Translations under genes and position numbers: made by a program | The notes under the pieces: model-generated | What the model saw: only the letters and a program-made list of their open reading frames with translations | Told to the model about the DNA's origin: nothing | Databases searched by the model: none | Shown here: positions 9,468 to 19,707 of the stretch, in pieces | How the letters are laid out: the number at the start of each line of letters is the position of its first letter | Numbering within the stretch: position 1 is the stretch's first letter | Assembly: GCF_007858275.1 (NCBI RefSeq) | Contig: NZ_VFEV01000001.1 | Span: 62,001 to 126,000, forward strand | Length of the DNA stretch: 64,000 nucleotides | Source of the DNA: Pseudomonas proteolytica | GTDB lineage: Bacteria; Pseudomonadota; Gammaproteobacteria; Pseudomonadales; Pseudomonadaceae | Reading direction: 5' to 3'

Positions 9468-10784
9468 ATGCGCATCAGCATATTTGGTTTGGGTTACGTG
9501 GGCGCAGTATGTGCCGGTTGCCTGTCTGCACGGGGCCATGAAGTGGTCGGTGTAGACATTTCCAAGGATAAGATCGACCTGATCAATGCGGGCAAATCCC
9601 CCATCGTTGAACCGGGCCTGGGCGAACTATTGAGCCAGGGCATTGCCAGCGGCCGGTTGCGCGGCACCACCAACTTCGCCGACGCCATCCGCGATACCGA
9701 CCTGTCGATGATTTGCGTCGGCACGCCCAGCAAGAAAAACGGCGACCTGGAACTCAACTACATCGAAGCGGTGTGCCGCGAAATCGGTTTTGTCCTGCGT
9801 GACAAGACCACCCGCCACACCATCGTGGTGCGTAGCACCGTGCTGCCCGGCACCGTGGCCAACGTGGTAATCCCGATCCTCGAAGACTGCTCCGGCAAAA
9901 AAGCCGGCGTCGACTTCGGTGTCGCGGTCAACCCGGAGTTCCTGCGCGAATCCACCGCCATCGCCGACTACGACCTGCCACCGATGACCGTAATCGGTGA
10001 ACTGGACAAAGCCTCGGGCGACGTCCTGCAGTCGCTGTACGAAGAACTCGACGCCCCGATCATCCGCAAGGACATCGCCGTAGCCGAGATGATCAAGTAC
10101 ACCTGCAACGTGTGGCACGCCACCAAAGTCACCTTCGCCAACGAGATCGGCAACATCGCCAAGGCCGTGGGCGTCGATGGTCGCGAAGTGATGGAAGTGG
10201 TCTGCCAGGACAAGACCCTCAACCTGTCCCAGTACTACATGCGTCCGGGCTTTGCCTTCGGCGGCTCGTGCCTGCCCAAGGACGTGCGCGCCCTGACCTA
10301 CCGCGCCAGCTCTCTGGATGTGGAAGCACCGCTGCTCAACTCGCTGATGCGCAGCAACGAATCCCAGGTGCAGAACGCCTTCGACATCGTCTCCGGTCAC
10401 GACAAACGCAAGGTCGCCCTGCTGGGCCTGAGCTTCAAGGCCGGCACTGATGACCTGCGCGAAAGCCCACTGGTGGAGCTGGCGGAAATGCTGATCGGCA
10501 AGGGCTTCGACCTGAGCATCTACGACAGCAACGTCGAATACGCCCGTGTGCATGGGGCGAACAAGGATTACATCGAAGGCAAGATCCCCCATGTGTCGTC
10601 CCTGCTCAACTCGGACTTCGACGATGTAATCAACAACAGCGACGTGATCATCCTCGGCAACCGTGACGAGAAATTCCGCGCCCTGGCGCAGAACGCCCCG
10701 CACGGCAAACAAGTGATCGACCTGGTGGGCTTCATGTCCCAGGCCACCAGTGTCAATGGCCGTACCGAAGGCATTTGCTGGTAA
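9468..10784 (+). CDS. algD: GDP-mannose 6-dehydrogenase AlgD
   Basis: Oxidises GDP-mannose to GDP-mannuronate with NAD, the committing step of alginate synthesis, in the cytoplasm. Features seen: NAD-binding GLGYVG (residues 7-12), the conserved Lys210 in MIKYTCN, the catalytic Cys268 in FGGSCLPKD, and the C-terminal UDP/GDP-sugar dehydrogenase domain beginning LLGLSFKAGTDD. The 438-residue product aligns end to end with the P. aeruginosa enzyme as remembered, from MRISIFGLGYVG to EGICW. The ATG at 9468 has AGAGGT eight bases upstream; an in-frame GTG at 9444 is less likely. First gene of the operon. Confidence 0.97.
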   Translation: MRISIFGLGYVGAVCAGCLSARGHEVVGVDISKDKIDLINAGKSPIVEPGLGELLSQGIASGRLRGTTNFADAIRDTDLSMICVGTPSKKNGDLELNYIEAVCREIGFVLRDKTTRHTIVVRSTVLPGTVANVVIPILEDCSGKKAGVDFGVAVNPEFLRESTAIADYDLPPMTVIGELDKASGDVLQSLYEELDAPIIRKDIAVAEMIKYTCNVWHATKVTFANEIGNIAKAVGVDGREVMEVVCQDKTLNLSQYYMRPGFAFGGSCLPKDVRALTYRASSLDVEAPLLNSLMRSNESQVQNAFDIVSGHDKRKVALLGLSFKAGTDDLRESPLVELAEMLIGKGFDLSIYDSNVEYARVHGANKDYIEGKIPHVSSLLNSDFDDVINNSDVIILGNRDEKFRALAQNAPHGKQVIDLVGFMSQATSVNGRTEGICW

Positions 10785-10792
10785 CCGCGCTG

Positions 10793-10854
10793 ATCGCCGG
10801 CAAGCCGGCTCCTACAGGTCGCGCATGTCATGTAGGAGCCGGCTCGCCGGCGAT
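10793..10854. repeat. REP pair (GTAGGAGCCGGC type) between algD and alg8
   Basis: Arms ATCGCCGGCAAGCCGGCTCC and GGAGCCGGCTCGCCGGCGAT face outward with respect to the other REPINs, with the TCCTACA ends inside. Spacing between the arms is short. It lies in the 139-base algD-alg8 gap. Confidence 0.85.
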
Positions 10855-10923
10855 GGCGCCCCACTGTAAGCCTGCCACAACCCCATCGGGCCACCCCACA
10901 GGCTCGCCCCAGACTCCAGACGG

Positions 10924-12414
10924 ATGCAGATTATGCACAGGCTAAAGCACGGCCTCCTTCAGGCCGCCGGTTGGCTGTTGTTTTTAAGCGTGTTGATGTG
11001 CCTGGCCCTGGCGTTGCCGGCGAGCACATTCGACTCGCAGTCGAGAAATTTCATCTTCCTGATTGGCGCCGTCGGTATCTGGCGCTACTCCATGGGCGCC
11101 ACGCACTTTGTACGCGGCATGCTGTTCCTGTACGTGGTCTACCCGCACCTGCGGCGCAAAGTGCGCAAGCTGGGCAAGGCGGCGGACCCCTCCCACGTTT
11201 TCCTGATGGTCACCAGTTTTCGGATCGACGCGCTGACCACCGCCCAGGTCTACAGCTCGGTGATTCGCGAGGCCATCGAGTGCGGCTTCCCTACCACCGT
11301 GGTCTGCTCCCTGGTGGAAATGTCCGATGAGCTGCTGGTCAAGAGCCTCTGGGAAAAGATGAACCCACCGGATCACGTCAAGCTCGACTTCGTGCGCATC
11401 GCCGGCACCGGCAAGCGCGATGGCCTGGCCTTCGGCTTTCGTGCGATCTCCCGCCACCTGCCGGACGACCGCGCCGTGGTTGCGGTAATCGACGGCGACA
11501 CCGTGCTGGCCGAGGGCGTGGTGCGCAAGACCGTGCCGTGGTTCCAGCTGTTCGGCAATGTCGGCGGCCTGACCACCAACGAGTTTTGCGAAGTACGCGG
11601 CGGCTACATCATGAGCGAGTGGCACAAACTGCGCTTCGCCCAGCGCCACATCAACATGTGCTCCATGGCCTTGTCCAAGCGCGTGCTGACCATGACCGGG
11701 CGGATGTCGGTGTTCCGGGCCAGCGTCGTCACCGACCCCGGCTTTATCGCCGACGTGGAAAGCGACTCGCTGCAACACTGGCGCCTGGGCCGCTTCAAGT
11801 TCCTGACCGGGGATGACAAGTCCAGTTGGTTCAGCCTGATGCGCCTGGGCTACGACACCTTCTACGTGCCCGATGCAGCGATCAACACCGTGGAACACCC
11901 CCCTGAAAAGAGCTTCATCAAGGCCAGCCGCAAGCTGATGTTCCGCTGGTACGGCAACAACCTGCGCCAGAACTCCCGGGCCCTGGGCCTGGGTATGCAG
12001 CGCCTGGGCCTGTTCACCAGCGTGGTGCTGTTCGACCAGCGTGTGTCGATGTGGACTTCGCTGCTGGGCCTGACCGTGGCGATCCTCGCCACCTTCAAGT
12101 ACGGCGGTGCGTTCATCCTCGCTTACCTGCTGTGGATTGGTATCACGCGCCTGATCCTGACCCTGTTGCTGTCGTGCTCGGGCCACAAGATCGGCCCCGC
12201 CTACCCGGTGATTCTCTATTACAACCAGATCATGGGCGCGCTGGTGAAGATCTACGTGTTCTTCCGCCTCGATCAACAGTCCTGGACCCGCCAGGACACC
12301 AAACTGACCCGCGATTTGGCCAGCTTTCAACGTTGGTTCAACACCTGGTCGTCTCGGACCATGACCTTCTCCGCCGGCAGCATTTTCGTCGCCGTGTTGC
12401 TGATGATGGTCTGA
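10924..12414 (+). CDS. alg8: Alginate polymerase, glycosyltransferase family 2 subunit Alg8
   Basis: Inner-membrane polymerase that transfers mannuronate from GDP-mannuronate to the growing chain. Two hydrophobic segments lie near the N-terminus, then a GT2 domain with AVIDGDTV (donor/metal Asp residues), the GGLTTNEF and TGDDKSSWF stretches, and the [11 protein letters not shown] segment standing for QxxRW. More membrane segments follow to the C-terminus. It acts with Alg44, which supplies c-di-GMP control. Two starts are possible: ATG at 10924, or ATG at 10933 giving MHRLKHG, the beginning I recall for P. aeruginosa. Neither has a strong ribosome site. Confidence 0.95.
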   Translation: MQIMHRLKHGLLQAAGWLLFLSVLMCLALALPASTFDSQSRNFIFLIGAVGIWRYSMGATHFVRGMLFLYVVYPHLRRKVRKLGKAADPSHVFLMVTSFRIDALTTAQVYSSVIREAIECGFPTTVVCSLVEMSDELLVKSLWEKMNPPDHVKLDFVRIAGTGKRDGLAFGFRAISRHLPDDRAVVAVIDGDTVLAEGVVRKTVPWFQLFGNVGGLTTNEFCEVRGGYIMSEWHKLRFAQRHINMCSMALSKRVLTMTGRMSVFRASVVTDPGFIADVESDSLQHWRLGRFKFLTGDDKSSWFSLMRLGYDTFYVPDAAINTVEHPPEKSFIKASRKLMFRWYGNNLRQNSRALGLGMQRLGLFTSVVLFDQRVSMWTSLLGLTVAILATFKYGGAFILAYLLWIGITRLILTLLLSCSGHKIGPAYPVILYYNQIMGALVKIYVFFRLDQQSWTRQDTKLTRDLASFQRWFNTWSSRTMTFSAGSIFVAVLLMMV

Positions 12415-12452
12415 CCCTGCCAAGCCTGAATTAACCTAGGAATTAGTACGCC

Positions 12453-13622
12453 ATGAACAGCCAAGTAAACGCCAACGTTGTCCACGAATCCGAAGCCCAG
12501 CGCCAACACGCCCGGGTCAAAATCCCGGCCAAGCTACGCTTTTTCGGCGCCGACCGCACGCCCATGGAAGTGCGGGTCATCGACCTGTCAGCCGGCGGCC
12601 TGGCCTTCAATGCCGCCCAACAACCGTTGAAAGTCGGTGATGTGCACAAGGCGCGCCTGCAATTTGTGATCGACAATCTGGGCCTGGCGATGGACGTGGA
12701 GCTGTTGATCCGCTCCCACGACCGCCAGACCGGCCGCACCGGTTGCCAGTTCCAGAACCTGGATGCCCAGGATATTTCCACACTGCGTCACCTGATCACC
12801 TCGCACCTGTCCGGCGACATCGTGACCATGGGTGACGTGCTGGCCACCTTGCAGCGCGACAACTTCACCAAGGCGCGCAAGGTCAAGGATAGTGGCAGCG
12901 GCATGAGTGCCTTTGGCCGCCTGCGCGCCGTGACCTTCAGCCTGGCGATCTTCCTGGTGGGCCTGGCGGCGTTCGGGTTTGTGTTCAAGTCGGTGTACGG
13001 CATGTACTTCGTCAGCTACGCCCAGGCCGGCCTGGTCAGCGTGCCGGGGATGAACGTCACGATGCCCCGCGACGGCACCGTGCAAAGCCTGATCAAAGAC
13101 AACGGCGTTGCCGCCAAAGGCGCGCCACTGGCGACCTTCAGCACCAGCATGCTTGATGTGCTCAAGGGCCACCTGGACGAAGACCAACTGCAACCGGCCA
13201 AGGTCGAAGAGCTGTTCGGCAAGCAAATGACCGGCACCCTGACCTCGCCTTGCGACTGCATCGTCGCCCAGCAGTTGGTGGCCGACGGTCAATATGCGAG
13301 CAAGGGTGATGTGATCTTCCAACTGGTGCCGCGCGGCAGCCAGGCCAACGTCGAGGCGCGTTTCTCCTATCGCCAGTTCGGTGATGTGCGCCCAGGCACG
13401 CCGGTGAGCTTCCAGGTCGCCGATGAAGAACAGACCCGCACCGGCACCATCGTCAGCAGCACCAGCCTCAACAGCGCCGACCTGTCTTCGGATATCCGCG
13501 TGCAGATCAAACCCGACGCCCCCCTGGACAGCGCCTACGCCGGCCGCCCGGTGGAAGTGACCAGCGACCGTGGCCCGTCCCTGAACTGGCTGATCGATAA
13601 AGCCATGGCTGCTGGTTTGTAA
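12453..13622 (+). CDS. alg44: Alginate biosynthesis PilZ c-di-GMP receptor / co-polymerase Alg44
   Basis: The N-terminal PilZ domain has both c-di-GMP contacts: RQHAR (residues 17-21, RxxxR) and DLSAGG (44-49, D/NxSxxG). A single membrane span (about 155-180) follows, then a periplasmic HlyD/membrane-fusion-type region with the GMNVTMPRDGTVQSL and GTLTSPCDCIV halves of a lipoyl-like fold. Binding of c-di-GMP to Alg44 activates Alg8; the periplasmic part is thought to contact the export scaffold. The 389-residue length matches the family. An AGGAA-like ribosome site precedes the ATG. A diguanylate cyclase gene is also present at 54.6 kb, but nothing here ties it specifically to Alg44. Confidence 0.96.
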   Translation: MNSQVNANVVHESEAQRQHARVKIPAKLRFFGADRTPMEVRVIDLSAGGLAFNAAQQPLKVGDVHKARLQFVIDNLGLAMDVELLIRSHDRQTGRTGCQFQNLDAQDISTLRHLITSHLSGDIVTMGDVLATLQRDNFTKARKVKDSGSGMSAFGRLRAVTFSLAIFLVGLAAFGFVFKSVYGMYFVSYAQAGLVSVPGMNVTMPRDGTVQSLIKDNGVAAKGAPLATFSTSMLDVLKGHLDEDQLQPAKVEELFGKQMTGTLTSPCDCIVAQQLVADGQYASKGDVIFQLVPRGSQANVEARFSYRQFGDVRPGTPVSFQVADEEQTRTGTIVSSTSLNSADLSSDIRVQIKPDAPLDSAYAGRPVEVTSDRGPSLNWLIDKAMAAGL

Positions 13623-13636
13623 GCGAGGACATGCCT

Positions 13637-15166
13637 GTGAACCCTATTTCAAGAACAACACAATCCCTGTGGGAACCGCCTGTTGTGGGAGCCGGGCTTG
13701 CCCGCGATGCAGGCGACGCGATGCATCAGACAAACCGCGACGATGCCATCGCAGGCAAGCCAGCTCCCACAAAAGTGCGCTCCCACATCCGCCCTGTGGC
13801 GCTGCTGGCGTTGGCGGTCAGCCTGGCCGGTTGCGCCGGCCTGCCCGACCAGCGCCTGGCCAATGAAGCGCTCAAGCGCGGCGACACCGCCACCGCTGCG
13901 CAGAACTATCAGCAACTGGCAGATCTGGGTTACAGCGAGGCCCAAGTCGGCCTCGCGGATATCCAGGTCGGCAGCCGCGACCCGGCGCAGATCAAGCAGG
14001 CCGAGGCCACCTATCGCGCGGCCGCCGATGTATCGCCACGCGCCCAGGCCCGCCTCGGTCGCCTGCTGGTGGCCAAGCCCGGTGCCACCGAAGCCGAGCA
14101 CCGCGAAGCCGAAAGCCTGTTGAAAAAAGCCTTTGCCAATGGCGAGGGCAACACCCTGATCCCGCTGGCGATGCTGTACCTGCAATACCCCCACGATTTC
14201 CCCAGCGTCAACGCGCAGCAGCAGATCGATACCTGGCGCACTGCCGGCTACCCCGAAGCGGGCCTGGCGCAGGTACTGCTGTATCGCACCCAGGGCACTT
14301 ACGACCAGCACCTGGATGACATCGAGAAAATCTGCAAGGCCGCGCTCAGCAGCACCGATATCTGCTACGTCGAACTGGCCACCGTCTACCAGAAGCGCGA
14401 GCAACCGGAGCAACAGGCCGAACTGCTCAAGCAGATGGAGGCCGGCTACAGCCGTGGCACCGTCACCGCCCAGCGGGTCGACAGTGTGGCCCGTGTGCTG
14501 GGCGATGCCTCCCTGGGCAAGACTGATGAAAAAACCGCCCAGGCCCTGCTGGAAAAAATCGCCCCGGGCTACCCGGCGTCCTGGGTCAGCCTCGCGCAGT
14601 TGCTCTACGACTTCCCGGAACTGGGCGACGTCGAGCAAATGATGAAGTATCTGGACAACGGCCGTGCCGCCGACCAGCCCCGCGCCGAATTGTTGCTGGG
14701 CAAGCTGTACTACGAAGGCAAGTGGGTGCCGGCCGATGCCAAGGCCGCGCAAGCGCACTTCCAGAAAGCCCAGGGCCAGGAAGTGGCTGCCGATTACTAC
14801 CTCGGCCAGATCTACCGCCGGGGCTACTTGGGCCAGGTCTACTCGCAAAAGGCCCTGGACCATTTGCTGACCGCGGCGCGCAACGGCCAGAACAGTGCCG
14901 ACTTCGCGATCGCCCAATTGTTTTCCCAAGGTAAGGGCACCCGGCCCGACCCGCTCAACGCCTATGTGTTCAGCCAACTGGCAAAAATCCAGGACACCCC
15001 GCAGGCCAATGAGCTGGCCGCACAACTTGAACAACAACTGCCGCCCGCCCAGCGCGCCGAGGGCCAGCGCCTGCTGCAACAAGAGCTGGCCGCCCGTGGC
15101 GCCTTGAGCCAAAGCACGCTGCAACTGCACGCCCTGCAAGAAGAAGACGGCGAGGAATCCCTATGA
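13637..15166 (+). CDS. algK: Alginate periplasmic scaffold lipoprotein AlgK with REPIN-encoded N-terminal insertion
   Basis: Outer-membrane lipoprotein with TPR/Sel1-like helical repeats (for example [34 protein letters not shown]). It localises AlgE and scaffolds the export complex. The hydrophobic segment and lipobox ([13 protein letters not shown]) begin about 50 codons into the frame. The preceding codons run through a complete REPIN (13684-13771), giving the typical REP peptide GAGLARDAG ... [13 protein letters not shown] at 13625 best serves GTG 13637 (spacing eight); ATG 13631 is too close. Re-initiation at ATG 13721 or GTG 13775 would give a normal-length signal peptide. Length from GTG 13775 is 463 residues, near the usual size. 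Its stop overlaps the algE start (ATGA). Confidence 0.9.
   Translation: MNPISRTTQSLWEPPVVGAGLARDAGDAMHQTNRDDAIAGKPAPTKVRSHIRPVALLALAVSLAGCAGLPDQRLANEALKRGDTATAAQNYQQLADLGYSEAQVGLADIQVGSRDPAQIKQAEATYRAAADVSPRAQARLGRLLVAKPGATEAEHREAESLLKKAFANGEGNTLIPLAMLYLQYPHDFPSVNAQQQIDTWRTAGYPEAGLAQVLLYRTQGTYDQHLDDIEKICKAALSSTDICYVELATVYQKREQPEQQAELLKQMEAGYSRGTVTAQRVDSVARVLGDASLGKTDEKTAQALLEKIAPGYPASWVSLAQLLYDFPELGDVEQMMKYLDNGRAADQPRAELLLGKLYYEGKWVPADAKAAQAHFQKAQGQEVAADYYLGQIYRRGYLGQVYSQKALDHLLTAARNGQNSADFAIAQLFSQGKGTRPDPLNAYVFSQLAKIQDTPQANELAAQLEQQLPPAQRAEGQRLLQQELAARGALSQSTLQLHALQEEDGEESL
13684..13771. repeat. REPIN inside the algK coding frame
   Basis: Arms TGTGGGAGCCGGGCTTGCCC and GGCAAGCCAGCTCCCACA in inverted orientation, with TGTGGGAACC just before (13669) and GCGCTCCCACA just after (13777-13787). 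The outer pair looks like remnants of another REP pair, so insertion may be nested. It keeps the algK frame open through both arms. Confidence 0.9.
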
Positions 15167-16650
15167 AACTCAATCCATTCGTCAAGGCCGGCATTGGCCT
15201 GACCTTCGCCCTGCTGTGGTCGTGCCCGACCCTGGCCGCGCTGACCGAAGACAAGAACTTTGGCCTGGAAGTGAAAGTCACCGGCCAGTCCGAAGATGAC
15301 CGCGACCTGGGCACGCAAAAAGGCGGCGACGTCAACGGCATCGGCCTGGATGTGCGCCCGTGGATCTACGGCGAAAGCGGCGCCTGGAGCGCCTACGCCA
15401 TGGGCCAGGCGGTGGCGTCCAGCGACATCATCGAGACCGACACCCTGCAACAGTCCGATGGCGACACCACCGAGCAGTCGAGCAACAACGACCGCAAGAC
15501 CAAGAAGAATTACCTGGCCCTGCGCGAGTTCTGGGTCGGCTACAGCGGTTTCACGCCCTACCCTGGCGAGATCCTCAAGCTCGGCCGCCAGCGCCTGCGC
15601 AATAACGATGGGCAATGGCGCGACACCAATATCGAAGCGCTGAACTGGACCTTCGACACCACCCTGCTCAAGGCCAATGTCGGCGCTGCCGAACGCTTCA
15701 GCGAGTACCGCACCGACCTCAAGGAACTGTCTCCCGAAGACAAGGACCGCCAGCACCTCTATGCCGATGCGGCCTACCAGTGGACTCCCGGCCATTGGGT
15801 CGGCGTGCGCGGGCATCACACCCACGACGACGGCAAGCTCGACTACCCGCAACCGGGCGTGGCTGCCGACCCACTGGACAAGCGCCAGAACGGCGACCTG
15901 ACCTGGCTCGGCCTGGAAGCCAACAGTGACGCCTACAACTGGCGCAACACCAATACCGTCAACTACTGGGCCAGCGTCACCGGCATGCAGGGCGATCGCA
16001 GCAACGTCAACGCGTTGAACGCCGACGGTAGTCGCCCCACCAACGCCAAGCGCAACACCGATGTAGACGGCTGGGCCACTGACCTCGGCGTGCGCCTGCG
16101 CCTCGACCCGCAGTGGCAAGTGGGCGCGGCCTATGCCCGCGCCAGCGCCGACTACGAACAGAACGGCCTGCAAAGCAACCGCTCGAACTTCACCGGCACC
16201 CAGTCGCGGGTGCATCGTTTTGGCGAGGCGTTTCGCGGCGAGATGAACAATATGCAGTCCATGAGCCTGTTCGGTTCCTGGCAGCTGCGCGACGACTACG
16301 ACGCCAGCCTGGTCTACCACAAGTTCTGGCGCGTGGACGGCAACAAGCCGGTGGGCAGCAACGGCATCAATGCCGTGCAGAACAACTACGACGATGTCAC
16401 CGGTGCCGTGTTGTCCAGCGCATCCCTGCCGCTGGTAGACGGCAACAAGGACCTAGGCCAGGAGATGGACCTGGTGGTCACCAAGTACTTCAAGAAAGGC
16501 CTGCTGCCCGCAGCGCTCAGCCAGTCGATCGACGAACCGTCGGCCCTGGTGCGCTTTCGTGGCGGCGTGTTCAAACCGGGCGATGCCTATGGCAAGCAAG
16601 TCGACTCGTACATGCACCGCGCCTTTGTCGACGTAGTCTGGCGCTTCTGA
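15163..16650 (+). CDS. algE: Alginate export outer-membrane porin AlgE
   Basis: Beta-barrel porin of 495 residues through which alginate leaves the cell. The signal peptide is at residues 1-25 (ends CPTLAA). The rest shows alternating polar/hydrophobic strands with many Asp, Asn, Arg and Tyr residues, as expected for an 18-stranded anion-selective barrel, and it ends in the outer-membrane signature VDVVWRF with terminal Phe. The start overlaps the algK stop, and the stop overlaps a possible algG start (TGATG), so the three are probably coupled. Confidence 0.95.
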   Translation: MKLNPFVKAGIGLTFALLWSCPTLAALTEDKNFGLEVKVTGQSEDDRDLGTQKGGDVNGIGLDVRPWIYGESGAWSAYAMGQAVASSDIIETDTLQQSDGDTTEQSSNNDRKTKKNYLALREFWVGYSGFTPYPGEILKLGRQRLRNNDGQWRDTNIEALNWTFDTTLLKANVGAAERFSEYRTDLKELSPEDKDRQHLYADAAYQWTPGHWVGVRGHHTHDDGKLDYPQPGVAADPLDKRQNGDLTWLGLEANSDAYNWRNTNTVNYWASVTGMQGDRSNVNALNADGSRPTNAKRNTDVDGWATDLGVRLRLDPQWQVGAAYARASADYEQNGLQSNRSNFTGTQSRVHRFGEAFRGEMNNMQSMSLFGSWQLRDDYDASLVYHKFWRVDGNKPVGSNGINAVQNNYDDVTGAVLSSASLPLVDGNKDLGQEMDLVVTKYFKKGLLPAALSQSIDEPSALVRFRGGVFKPGDAYGKQVDSYMHRAFVDVVWRF

Positions 16651-16664
16651 TGGGAGCCTGCGCA

Positions 16665-18239
16665 ATGAATCCTCACGCCCTCAAAGGCTCGGCCCTGCTC
16701 GCTGCGGCAATGCTGCTGGCGTGCGCCCCGGCCTTTGCCAATGTCGAGCCGCAGGTCAAGGCGCCCACCATCGCCAAGGAACTGCAACAGGCCAAGACCT
16801 ACACCATCACCAGCCCGCCCACCGCGCCGCTGGAGATGCCCAAGCCGGCGCTGCCGGACCTCTCGGGCTACACCGCACAAGCCGTGGCGAAGAAAATCGT
16901 GCGCAGCAAGGCCGGCAAGGTCAGCGTGCGCCGGATGATGCAGGAAAACGCCCTCAAGGACTTTATCGGCGGCGACAACAAGATGGCCGAATGGGTGGTG
17001 CGCCAGCATGGCATCCCCCAGGCGATCTTTATCGACGACGGCTACATGAACCTCAAGGAACTGCTCAACAAGGTGCCCAAGCAATACCTGAGCGAAACCT
17101 CGCCCGGGGTATTCCTGGCCAGGCTGCCGATTGTGGTCGGCGAAAAAGGCATCCTCGAAATCGATAACCAGACCCAGGAATTGCGCCTGTCCCAGGAGGC
17201 CGGTTCGTTCCTGGTCAACGACGGCCAGCTGTTTGTGCGCGACACCAAGATCACCGGCTGGCGCGAGAAGAGCAACGGCCCGGCGACCTTCCGCTCGCCC
17301 AAGGAATTTCGCCCGTTCCTGCTGGCCTGGGGCGGCACCCAGACCTATATCGTCAACAGCAAAATGGCCAGCTTCGGCTACGCCAACAGCAAGTCCTATG
17401 GCGTGAGTATTTCCCAGTACACGCCGAACATGGCGAAGGTCCTCAAGCGCCCGGAACCCACCGGCTGGATTGTCGATTCCGAGTTCTCCGACATGTGGTA
17501 CGGCTTCTACTGCTACGAGACCACCGGCTTTGTGATCAAGGGCAGCACCTACAAAGACAACATCGTCTACGGCATCGACCCCCACGACCGTTCCCACGGC
17601 CTGATCATTGCCGACAACACCGTCTACGGCACCAAGAAAAAGCACGGGATCATTATTTCCCGTGAGGTCAACGACAGCTTCATCTTCAACAACCGCAGCT
17701 ACGACAACAAGCTCTCGGGCCTGGTGATCGACCGTAACAGCGTGAACAACCTGATCGCCGATAACGAGATTTACCGCAACCACACCGACGGCATCACCCT
17801 CTATGAGAGCGGCGACAACCTGCTGTGGGGCAACAAGGTGATCAGCAACCGTCGCCACGGCATTCGGATCCGTAACAGCGTGAATATCCGCCTGTACGAG
17901 AACCTCGCCATGGCCAACGGCCTGACCGGCGTCTACGGCCATATCAAGGACCTGACCGACACCGACCGCGACATTGAGCTCGACCCGTTCGACACCAAAG
18001 TCTCGCTGATCGTGGTCGGCGGCGAACTGGCGGCCAATGGCAGCGGGCCGCTGTCCATCGACTCGCCGTTGAGCATCGAGCTGTACCGCGTGTCGATGCT
18101 CGCGCCGACCAAATCCAGTGGCATCAGCTTCTCCGGCGTTCTTGGTGAGCGCCAGGAAGAGATTCTCGACTTGCTGGTACGCCAGAAAAAAGCCGTGCTG
18201 ATCGACCCTGTCGAACGCCAGACCCAATTGCAGGACTGA
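16665..18239 (+). CDS. algG: Mannuronan C5-epimerase AlgG
   Basis: Periplasmic enzyme that converts mannuronate to guluronate within the polymer. Signal peptide at residues 1-25 (ends APAFA), a mature N-terminal region, then a right-handed beta-helix of CASH/PbH1 repeats (TYKDNIVYGIDPHDRSHG and following NxI/NxxY turns). The catalytic DPHD is at 305-308. The 524-residue length fits the family. ATG 16665 is chosen because GGGAG lies eight bases upstream; an in-frame ATG at 16650 overlaps the algE stop and cannot be excluded. The frame remains open far upstream inside algE, but that part is antisense-like noise. Confidence 0.95.
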   Translation: MNPHALKGSALLAAAMLLACAPAFANVEPQVKAPTIAKELQQAKTYTITSPPTAPLEMPKPALPDLSGYTAQAVAKKIVRSKAGKVSVRRMMQENALKDFIGGDNKMAEWVVRQHGIPQAIFIDDGYMNLKELLNKVPKQYLSETSPGVFLARLPIVVGEKGILEIDNQTQELRLSQEAGSFLVNDGQLFVRDTKITGWREKSNGPATFRSPKEFRPFLLAWGGTQTYIVNSKMASFGYANSKSYGVSISQYTPNMAKVLKRPEPTGWIVDSEFSDMWYGFYCYETTGFVIKGSTYKDNIVYGIDPHDRSHGLIIADNTVYGTKKKHGIIISREVNDSFIFNNRSYDNKLSGLVIDRNSVNNLIADNEIYRNHTDGITLYESGDNLLWGNKVISNRRHGIRIRNSVNIRLYENLAMANGLTGVYGHIKDLTDTDRDIELDPFDTKVSLIVVGGELAANGSGPLSIDSPLSIELYRVSMLAPTKSSGISFSGVLGERQEEILDLLVRQKKAVLIDPVERQTQLQD

Positions 18240-18241
18240 GG

Positions 18242-19699
18242 ATGACCTTTATGCACCCACACATGATCAAGCTGCTCAGCCTCTCGGGTTTGACCCTCGG
18301 CATCCTGGCCGCCAGCAGCGGCGTGCGCGCCGATGAAGCCAAGGCGCCGAGCTTTACCGCCGAGCCGTGCTGCAACCTGTGCCCCGAGGCTCACGACGCA
18401 AAGAACTACACCACTCGCTACCAGCAGAACTTCACCACCCTGGTACAGGCCCAGGGCGACTGGCTGTTCCGTACCCAGGAAGACCTGCGCACCGAATTCG
18501 ACACCACCCCGGCCGGCTACAAGCGCATGCAGCAACTGCACGATGCGTTCAAGAGCAAGGGCGTGGAGTTGGTGGTGGTCTACCAGCCGACCCGTGGCCT
18601 GGTAAACCGCAACAAGCTCAACCCGGCAGAGAAAGCGCGCTTTGATTTCGACAAGGCCCTGGGCAACTACAAAACCATGCTTGGGCGTTTTGCCAAGATG
18701 GGCTACGTGGTGCCGGACCTGTCGCCGCTGACCAATGAACAACTGCCGGACGAACTGCCGGCCCACGACTTCTACTTCCGCGGCGACCAGCACTGGACCC
18801 CCTATGGCGCCCAGCGCACCGCGAAAATCGTCGGGGCCAAGGTGCGCGCCATGCCTGAATTCGCCGGGATCCCCCAGCGTGAATTCGAGACCAAGAAATC
18901 CGGACGCATGGGCAAGACCGGCACCCTGCACAACATGGCCGGGCAGTTGTGCGGCACCAGCTACGCGATCCAGTACATGGACCAGTTCAGCACCGAGCCC
19001 AAGGGCGAGGCTGCGGACGGCGACCTGTTCGGCGATTCCGGCAACCCGCAGATCACCCTGGTGGGCACCAGCCACAGCGGCAAGAACTACAACTTCGCCG
19101 GCTTCCTGGAACAGGAAATCGGTGCCGACATCCTTAACGTCGCCTTCCCCGGCGGTGGCCTGGAAGGCTCGATGATCCAGTACCTGGGCAGCGAAGAATT
19201 CCAGAAAAGCCCACCGAAGATTCTGATCTGGGAGTTCTCGCCGCTGTATCGCCTCGACCAGGAAACCATCTACCGCCAGATGATGGCCCTGCTCGACAAC
19301 GGCTGCGAAGGCAAGCCGGCGCAGATGAGCGCCAGCACCACCCTCAAGCCCGGCAAGAACGAGCTGATGGTCAACAGCAAGAACATGGACCTGCGCAATA
19401 GCCGCCATCAGGTCGACATTCGCTTCGCCGATCCTTCGGTGAAAACCCTGCAAGCCACCCTCTGGTACATGAACGGTCGCCACGAGGACATCAAGATCGA
19501 CAAACCCGAAACATCCGAGACAGACGGGCGTTTCGCCTTTGAACTGCGCACCGATGAAGACTGGGCCTCGCAGAACCTGCTGGCCGTGGAAGTGCAGGGC
19601 CCCGAAGCGGGCGCTGCCGCGCAGAAAGTCGAAGCGAAAATTTGCACACGCAACGTGTTCCCAAGCGGCGGTCAGCAGACCGCGCAACTTGGGCAATGA
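18242..19699 (+). CDS. algX: Alginate O-acetyltransferase AlgX
   Basis: Periplasmic terminal acetyltransferase with an SGNH-like domain and a C-terminal carbohydrate-binding module. Signal peptide ends near residue 30 (GVRADEA). The catalytic Asp182 and His184 sit in [11 protein letters not shown], and the serine is Ser277 in VGTSHSG. The C-terminal 120 residues (LNNGCEG onward) form the beta-rich binding domain. It resembles AlgJ, with which it shares the acetylation task. It begins two bases after algG. Three Met codons (1, 4, 8) lie before the hydrophobic stretch, so the exact start is uncertain by a few residues. Confidence 0.95.
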   Translation: MTFMHPHMIKLLSLSGLTLGILAASSGVRADEAKAPSFTAEPCCNLCPEAHDAKNYTTRYQQNFTTLVQAQGDWLFRTQEDLRTEFDTTPAGYKRMQQLHDAFKSKGVELVVVYQPTRGLVNRNKLNPAEKARFDFDKALGNYKTMLGRFAKMGYVVPDLSPLTNEQLPDELPAHDFYFRGDQHWTPYGAQRTAKIVGAKVRAMPEFAGIPQREFETKKSGRMGKTGTLHNMAGQLCGTSYAIQYMDQFSTEPKGEAADGDLFGDSGNPQITLVGTSHSGKNYNFAGFLEQEIGADILNVAFPGGGLEGSMIQYLGSEEFQKSPPKILIWEFSPLYRLDQETIYRQMMALLDNGCEGKPAQMSASTTLKPGKNELMVNSKNMDLRNSRHQVDIRFADPSVKTLQATLWYMNGRHEDIKIDKPETSETDGRFAFELRTDEDWASQNLLAVEVQGPEAGAAAQKVEAKICTRNVFPSGGQQTAQLGQ

Positions 19700-19707
19700 G
19701 GTTACCT

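Noticed and set aside
10984..12423. 479-codon open frame antisense to alg8
   Set aside because: Composition is that of a reversed frame; alg8 is complete on the other strand.
16113..16664. Upstream extension of the algG frame into algE
   Set aside because: Overlaps the well-supported algE frame; the algG signal peptide starts at 16665.
16587..18227. 546-codon open frame antisense to algG
   Set aside because: Antisense shadow with no domain; the plus strand encodes a full epimerase.
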